DNA of 38,538 nucleotides from Bacteroidota bacterium (lineage in GTDB: Bacteria; Bacteroidota; Bacteroidia; B-17B0; Aurantibacillaceae), in contig JACDDR010000033.1 in the NCBI GenBank assembly GCA_013816895.1, positions 1 through 38,538 of the forward strand. Reading direction: 5' to 3'. Below, piece after piece: positions 34,015-38,538 of this stretch. The notes below the pieces were generated by a model. It searched no databases. It was not told where the DNA came from and worked only from the letters and a program-made list of their open reading frames with translations. Position 1 is the stretch's first letter; each line of letters opens with the position of its first letter. The translations under genes and the position numbers were made by a program.

Positions 34015-34980
34015 GTGCTTATTATTAGAAACACCCGTCATTTCAGGATAGAGAAACCTACCATACTTACCATTGGTACTTTCGACGGGGTTCACCTCGG
34101 GCATCAGAAAATACTGAGCAGACTTCAGCAATTAAAAAAGAAACACGGTTTAAATACCGTTGTTCTTACTTTTGAGCCTCATCCCCGGAAAATATTATTT
34201 CCGCATCAGACCGATCTTAAATTACTCACCCTTATAGACGAAAAACTTTTGCTCCTCGAAAATTATGGGGTGGATGTGGCCGTAGTTTACCCTTTTGACA
34301 AAGAGTTTTCAAACATCGAATCGCGCGAATACATCGAACATATTTTATTAAAAAGCCTCAAGGTAAAATATCTTGTCATTGGTTACGATCACCGGTTTGG
34401 AAAGGACAGGGGAGGAGATATTAAGGTTTTGAAAAGTTACGCTAAAACCTTTAATTACGAAGTAGAAGAAATTGACGCGCTTGACATTGATAATATTTCT
34501 ATCAGTAGCAGTAAAATAAGACATGCCATCGATAACGGGAATATTGAACTGGCTAATAATTACCTCGGACACCGGTTTTTTTTAAATGCCGTTGTGGTTC
34601 ATGGAAAAAAATTGGGCAGGGAAATTGGTTATGCAACAGCTAATTTGAAAATTGAAAGCGCCGATAAATTAATTCCAAAAATCGGAGTGTACTTTGTGGA
34701 AGTGATGGTAGAAGCAAAAACCTTTTACGGCATGATGAATATCGGCTATAATCCTACAACTGACAACGATCAGAACGTGAAAATGGAAGTTCATATTTTT
34801 GATTTTTCAGAAAATATTTATGATAAAAACGTGCGGATTAATTTCCTGAAATACATCAGGGACGAACAAAAGTTTAACACCCTTGAAGAACTGGTGAGTG
34901 AGCTTCATGAAGATAAAAAAAAGTGCATGGTTTTAATCGAAGAAATAAAACAAACAACCTGTCCGGTAGAAAAACAATAA
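34015..34980 (+). CDS. ribF: Bifunctional riboflavin kinase/FMN adenylyltransferase
   Basis: Converts riboflavin to FMN and FAD. It is 321 aa starting at GTG, followed by RNTRHFRIEKPTILTIGTFD and GVHLGHQKIL, the nucleotidyltransferase HxGH motif. Middle blocks are GYDHRFGKDRGGD and ISSSKIRHAI. The C-terminal flavokinase has FFLNAVVVHGKKLGREIGYA and TANLKI, then GVYFVEVMV with MNIGYNPT. The order adenylyltransferase-kinase is the standard bacterial one. The GTG is used because no ATG precedes the catalytic motif with sense sequence upstream. Confidence 0.95.
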   Translation: MLIIRNTRHFRIEKPTILTIGTFDGVHLGHQKILSRLQQLKKKHGLNTVVLTFEPHPRKILFPHQTDLKLLTLIDEKLLLLENYGVDVAVVYPFDKEFSNIESREYIEHILLKSLKVKYLVIGYDHRFGKDRGGDIKVLKSYAKTFNYEVEEIDALDIDNISISSSKIRHAIDNGNIELANNYLGHRFFLNAVVVHGKKLGREIGYATANLKIESADKLIPKIGVYFVEVMVEAKTFYGMMNIGYNPTTDNDQNVKMEVHIFDFSENIYDKNVRINFLKYIRDEQKFNTLEELVSELHEDKKKCMVLIEEIKQTTCPVEKQ

Positions 34981-34987
34981 GTTAATT

Positions 34988-35590
34988 ATGAAAGCATTCT
35001 TTTTAATATCCGTGTTTATGTTTGTTACGTTGTTCGCAGCATCACAATCACAATTGCTTGATTCGCTTACCTTGTCCACCTACGAAGAATTCACCGATCT
35101 GGACGAAGCGTTGAAAAATCCTGAGCGTGTGGTGAAATTATCGTTAAGGAAAAAAAAGTACAAAGAGTTTCCGAAGCAGATCTATGCGTTCAAAAATCTG
35201 CAGTACCTTGATCTCAGCAAAAACTCCATCGATGAATTGCCCGACAGCATTGCCCTGTTTTCTTCGCTTCAGTATCTTATCTGCAGCAAATCAGGATTAA
35301 AGCGCTTGCCAAACACGATCGGGAAATTAAAAAATCTAAAGTACATCAATATTAACCAGAACGATGTGGAGCGCCTGCCTTACAGTTTTGGAGACCTTGA
35401 AAATCTTGAAATAGCTGATATGTGGAGTAACGAGCTTGAATATTTTCCGGAAACAATGAATAAGTTAACCCGGTTGAAGTTGCTCGATTTACGAAATATT
35501 TTAATTCCCCAGAATAATCAGGATATCATCCAGGGAATGCTTCCTCACACCAAAATATATTTCAGTCCGCCCTGCAAGTGCAGCTGGTAG
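34988..35590 (+). CDS. Secreted leucine-rich-repeat protein
   Basis: 200-aa protein with a signal peptide (MKAFFLISVFMFVTLFAASQ). Residues about 60-190 contain five or so LRRs of the 23-residue type: LQYLDLSKNSIDELPDSI, LQYLICSKSGLKRLPNTI, LKYININQNDVERLPYSF, LEIADMWSNELEYFPETM and LKLLDLRNI. The role is presumably protein binding in the periplasm or at the cell surface. It follows ribF by 7 bases, so it is likely to be co-transcribed, although the functions seem unrelated. Confidence 0.88.
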   Translation: MKAFFLISVFMFVTLFAASQSQLLDSLTLSTYEEFTDLDEALKNPERVVKLSLRKKKYKEFPKQIYAFKNLQYLDLSKNSIDELPDSIALFSSLQYLICSKSGLKRLPNTIGKLKNLKYININQNDVERLPYSFGDLENLEIADMWSNELEYFPETMNKLTRLKLLDLRNILIPQNNQDIIQGMLPHTKIYFSPPCKCSW

Positions 35591-35764
35591 GGATCCACAG
35601 GGAACCCTGACTTATTAAGAACACGCTTTTAATAAGTTTTAACCTACCCCCATAAATACCGGAACTTTTATTGCAAATTTTATAAGGTATTATTATGCCA
35701 TTTTTTTACATGGGGTAAAAGGTGTTTTGCCTGCTCTTAAAAAATGGGGTAAAAAAATAAAGCT
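35591..35764. other. Intergenic with direct repeat ATGGGGTAAAA
   Basis: 174 bases containing two copies of ATGGGGTAAAA (35710-35720 and 35744-35754), 34 bases apart by start, just before the PD40 gene. An inverted, partly matching TACCCCCAT is at about 35645-35653. A candidate regulatory repeat; nothing else seen. Confidence 0.5.
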
Positions 35765-37825
35765 ATGAAAAAAAGTATATTTCTAAAGGTCATCCTTTTT
35801 TTGTTTCTCTGTAATTTTTCTGCAGAGGCGCAAACCAAATCAGAACAGGAGGAGCAGGCCTATGCCGCTTTAAATGATAAGGACTACGCGACTGCATATA
35901 CCTTGTTTGACAAGCTGAATGCCAAATACCCAAAGGAATTTGACTATAAATTTAAACTGGGACTGGCGAGTTTATATAATCCCGATAAAAAAGCAAGAGC
36001 TATTGAAATCTTCACAGAAATTAAGAAACAGATTAATGGCCCGGAGGTAAACTATTACCTGGGCAAAGCCTATCACGTAAATTATAAATTTGACGATGCT
36101 ATCCCTCTTCTTGAAACTTATATCGACGCCAGAAAAAATGCCAAGAACAAAGATGAAAAAGAAATGGTGGCAGACGCGGAGGTGGTATTAAGTAATTGTC
36201 AGAATGGAAAACTCCTTATAGACACCAAAGTGATCGCTGATATTAAAAACATTGGATCTCCCATTAATACTGAAGAAGATGAATATGTTCCCGCTATTAC
36301 CACTGATGAATCTATAATCGTATTTACCTACCGCGGGAAGAAGAGCATGGGAGGCAAATTAAATACAGAACTTAAACCCGATAATGTGGAGGGCGAATAT
36401 CACGAGGACGTTTATATTTCGAGACGAACTGCGGACTCAACATGGAGTGTTCCACAAAGTATCGGAAACATTAATACAAAAGGTAATGATGCTTCCATTG
36501 CTTTGTCGCCGGACGGCCAGATTCTGTTTACTTTTTTAAGTACCGATAAAAATGCAGGAGACATTATGGTGAGCAAATTAACCGGGAATGAATTCTCAAT
36601 ACCAGAACCCTTGAATAAAAATGTAAATACAGATTCATGGGAAGGTTCCTGCTCGATATCAGCGGATGGACGTTATCTGTACTTTGCCAGTGAACGTCCG
36701 GGCGGCCTAGGTGGAAGGGATATCTGGCTTAGTGAAAAAGTTGACGGTGACTGGGGGCCTGCAAAAAACCTTGGGCCAAAAGTTAATACTCCTTATGATG
36801 ACGATGCACCGTTTATACATCCGGATGGTATTACTTTATTTTTCAGTTCAAAAGGTCACCAGAGTATTGGCGGGTACGATATTATGTTCTCTGTGAAAAG
36901 GGATAACGAGTGGGTAACACCTAAGAGCATGGGCTTACCCTTAAACACAACCGAAGATGACCGATATTATGTTATTAATTCCCGTGGTGATAAAGGATTT
37001 TTTAGCAGCGACAGGGCCGGCTCGGGTGGAAGCGGAAAACAGGATATCTATATAGTTACACCGGGCATACTGGGAGATAAGCCTGTAATTGCTCTTTTGA
37101 AAGGTGTTGTTTACGGCGATGATAAACCTGTTGAAGCAAAAATTGAAGTGGTTAAAATTGTGCAGAAGGAAAACATTGGCCCTTTTTATACCAATAAAAC
37201 ATCGGGCAAATATTTGATGGCACTCAGCCCCGGCTCTATTTACAGAATCAAGGTGATAGCGGAAGGATATGACCCCATCGAAGAAGATCTGGATATTGAA
37301 GGTTTGGATAAATACATGGAAACCAATAAAGACTTTTATTTATACAGCGCCGGCAAATCTCCTACTACTACCGTTACCAATACTGTTGTTCCCACCAACA
37401 CCGTAGTGGAAACGCCGACTGTGGCAGCCGTTCCGTGCGGAGGCTCAAGCCTGCCTGATTTCGCACCATTAAAAGGAAAATCGCTGAACGACATTCAATA
37501 TTACACGATGCTTCTAAAAATGGCGGGCGATTATTGCGCCGAGGGTTTAATATTTAAGGTACAGATCGCAGCTTACCGCAAGCCTCAGAATTATAAATAC
37601 AATCATCTTTCACAATACGGTAAACCGGAAGTGGTTGATTATCCTGACGGCATTACGCGCTTTACACAACTGCAATTTAAAACCTTAAAGGAAGCAGAAG
37701 TTCAACGTCAAAAAGCAATCGCAAAAGGACAAAAAGACGCATGGATCGTTGCGTTTATAAACGGCAAACGTTATACCCTTGAAGAATTGATTATGGTTGA
37801 CTTTTTAGGGAAGTCGATTAATTGA
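35765..37825 (+). CDS. TPR / PD40 beta-propeller / SPOR-like envelope protein
   Basis: 686-aa protein with a signal peptide (MKKSIFLKVILFLFLCNFSA). TPR-like helices cover about residues 25-130 (AYAALNDKDYATAYTLFDKL). PD40/WD40-like beta-propeller repeats follow at about 155-430, e.g. GNDASIALSPDGQILFTF, GSCSISADGRYLYFASERPG, DDAPFIHPDGITLFFSSKGH. After these come a carboxypeptidase-regulatory-like domain at about 440-525 and a Thr/Val/Pro-rich linker. The C-terminal SPOR-like domain (VQIAAYRKPQNYKYNHL) may bind peptidoglycan, in place of the OmpA domain of PorE-type proteins. Relatives support gliding and type IX secretion; that role is inferred here. Confidence 0.85.
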   Translation: MKKSIFLKVILFLFLCNFSAEAQTKSEQEEQAYAALNDKDYATAYTLFDKLNAKYPKEFDYKFKLGLASLYNPDKKARAIEIFTEIKKQINGPEVNYYLGKAYHVNYKFDDAIPLLETYIDARKNAKNKDEKEMVADAEVVLSNCQNGKLLIDTKVIADIKNIGSPINTEEDEYVPAITTDESIIVFTYRGKKSMGGKLNTELKPDNVEGEYHEDVYISRRTADSTWSVPQSIGNINTKGNDASIALSPDGQILFTFLSTDKNAGDIMVSKLTGNEFSIPEPLNKNVNTDSWEGSCSISADGRYLYFASERPGGLGGRDIWLSEKVDGDWGPAKNLGPKVNTPYDDDAPFIHPDGITLFFSSKGHQSIGGYDIMFSVKRDNEWVTPKSMGLPLNTTEDDRYYVINSRGDKGFFSSDRAGSGGSGKQDIYIVTPGILGDKPVIALLKGVVYGDDKPVEAKIEVVKIVQKENIGPFYTNKTSGKYLMALSPGSIYRIKVIAEGYDPIEEDLDIEGLDKYMETNKDFYLYSAGKSPTTTVTNTVVPTNTVVETPTVAAVPCGGSSLPDFAPLKGKSLNDIQYYTMLLKMAGDYCAEGLIFKVQIAAYRKPQNYKYNHLSQYGKPEVVDYPDGITRFTQLQFKTLKEAEVQRQKAIAKGQKDAWIVAFINGKRYTLEELIMVDFLGKSIN

Positions 37826-37914
37826 TTTGCCATTGATGTCATCCCGACGGTAGGAGGGATCTAGAGCCGTGTTGCTCGCAGATACCGCCGATTTCGCTGA
37901 ACACCTTATCGTTA

Positions 37915-38060
37915 TGTCACTTCGAGTAGATCCGACCCCAGGAGGATCGTATCGAGAAGGGGCTGTGGTTAAAAACTTCTATGTAACCGTATCGAGAATT
38001 GTAATCCAATCAGTTCTCGATACGCTTTTCCGCTCCGCTGCAAAGCTACTCGAACTGACA
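37915..38060. repeat. Large palindromic repeat, copy 1
   Basis: The outer arms are TGTCACTTCGAGTAG and CTACTCGAACTGACA. The inner hairpin is CGTATCGAGAA (37988-37998) with TTCTCGATACG (38014-38024) and a 15-base loop. After the inner hairpin comes CTTTTCCGCTCCGCTG, then CAAAG. A partial extra unit with CGTATCGAGAAGGGG is at about 37947-37963. Confidence 0.8.
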
Positions 38061-38066
38061 TTCTAC

Positions 38067-38181
38067 TGTCACTTCGAGTAGGCGAATAGACGAGTGTCAC
38101 CCGTATTCGCCGTATCGAGAAGTGCAAACTAATCATTTCTCGATACGCTTTTCGCTCGCTACAAAGCTACTCGAACTGACA
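38067..38181. repeat. Large palindromic repeat, copy 2
   Basis: Same design as copy 1: arms TGTCACTTCGAGTAG/CTACTCGAACTGACA, inner hairpin CGTATCGAGAA (38111-38121) with TTCTCGATACG (38137-38147), and a 15-base loop of different sequence. The region CTTTTCGCTCGCTACAAAG follows the inner hairpin. Conserved stems with unlike loops are consistent with a mobile palindromic element. Confidence 0.8.
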
Positions 38182-38335
38182 TTTAACGTAGGTTTAATGA
38201 TCTCTGTGCCCTTTGTATCCTCTTGTTCCTCGGCGTTGAAAATTTCTATGTGCCCTATGTGGTTCAAAAATATCACGCAGATACCGCCGCCGCCACAAAG
38301 TCTTCAATCAATGGTAGGCATATGAATGATACCGC

Positions 38336-38538
38336 TCAAAGTTTAACGCCAATAACACAAACGTCGTCAACCTGCTCCAGATTACCTTTCCAGTTTATTA
38401 AAGTGGTATGCAGCTTATCTTTTTGATCGTTTAATGGTAATGTTGCATTTTCTTTAAGCATTTCATTCAGTCTTTTTCGTTTCAGTTTTTTTCCAGAGGG
38501 TCCGCCAAACTGGTCTGCAAAGCCATCGGTGTAAAGAT
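38336..38538 (-). CDS. SpoIIE-family serine phosphatase, C-terminal end (partial)
   Basis: The last 66 codons of a minus-strand gene entering from the right. It reads LYTDGFADQFGGPSGKKLKR, KLHTTLINWKGNLEQVDDVC and VIGVKL, then TGA at 38336. This is the conserved end of the PP2C-like SpoIIE phosphatase domain: the (Y/L)TDG motif and the D-D-C/T end bind metal. In Bacteroidota this domain usually follows TPR or 7TM sensor segments, which are outside the window. Partial. Confidence 0.88.
   Translation of the reverse strand, partial: LYTDGFADQFGGPSGKKLKRKRLNEMLKENATLPLNDQKDKLHTTLINWKGNLEQVDDVCVIGVKL

Larger units (their letters stand above)
37826..38335. other. Gene-free region filled with palindromic repeats
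   Basis: About 510 bases. It contains GTCATCCCGACGGTAGGAGG at 37839-37858, two full repeat units at 37915-38060 and 38067-38181, and a TCTGCG-like tail. No ORF here has family support. The repeats explain most of the non-coding sequence. Confidence 0.75.

Noticed and set aside
38122..38426. Plus-strand ORFs in the right-end repeat region
   Set aside because: They read through palindromic repeats and the antisense of the SpoIIE phosphatase end.

Overview
The window looks like a chromosomal segment of a member of the Bacteroidota. Supporting signs are a C-terminal type IX secretion sorting domain (gene at 21222-22439), TAnnTTTG-type -7 promoter elements, a Bacteroidota-style thi operon, an atpD-atpC pair apart from the other F-ATPase genes, a PD40/SPOR periplasmic protein, and intergenic repeats typical of this phylum. 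I cannot name a genus.

Layout. 1-6550: a minus-strand thiamine operon (thiS-thiC-tenI/thiE2-thiD-thiE-thiG-thiH-thiF, the last cut by the window edge) behind a TPP riboswitch and a TAnnTTTG promoter. 6720-8183: a tandem family of four tiny paralogous membrane-type proteins (42, 56, 53 and 62 aa, three too short for routine gene calling), two with private terminators, then a 98-aa membrane protein. 8269-10673: an MFS transporter, a 2H phosphoesterase and a small lipoprotein. 10933-12069: a two-domain DUF3494 (ice-binding-like) secreted protein whose second domain stops abruptly where foreign DNA begins.

12065-20562: an accessory block on the plus strand. It opens in the middle of a superfamily 2 helicase, continues with a PRTRC cassette (E, C, an F-like protein, B, ThiF), a DUF6291-type replication protein, a DnaB helicase, small overlapping ORFs, an ASCH-domain protein, and ends in a collapsed ParB/DNA-methylase remnant. 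The genes are tightly packed, often with 4-base ATGA overlaps, as in plasmid or phage replication modules. No integrase, transposase or structural phage gene is visible, and both end genes are broken, so this looks like a remnant of an integrated element, or possibly an assembly junction on the left.

20559-38538: a two-HTH XRE regulator, a T9SS cargo protein flanked by cassette-like inverted repeats, tRNA-Leu(CAA), a fasciclin protein, then housekeeping genes: prs, rplY, recG, a sensor histidine kinase, atpC-atpD and ribF. Between and after them lie several uncharacterised envelope or small proteins, an LRR protein, a TPR/PD40/SPOR protein, a pair of large palindromic repeats, and the 3' end of a SpoIIE-type phosphatase at the right edge.

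The two most interesting regions are the tandem micro-protein family (6720-7632) and the PRTRC block with its truncated borders (12065-20562). PRTRC has a name but no established function.
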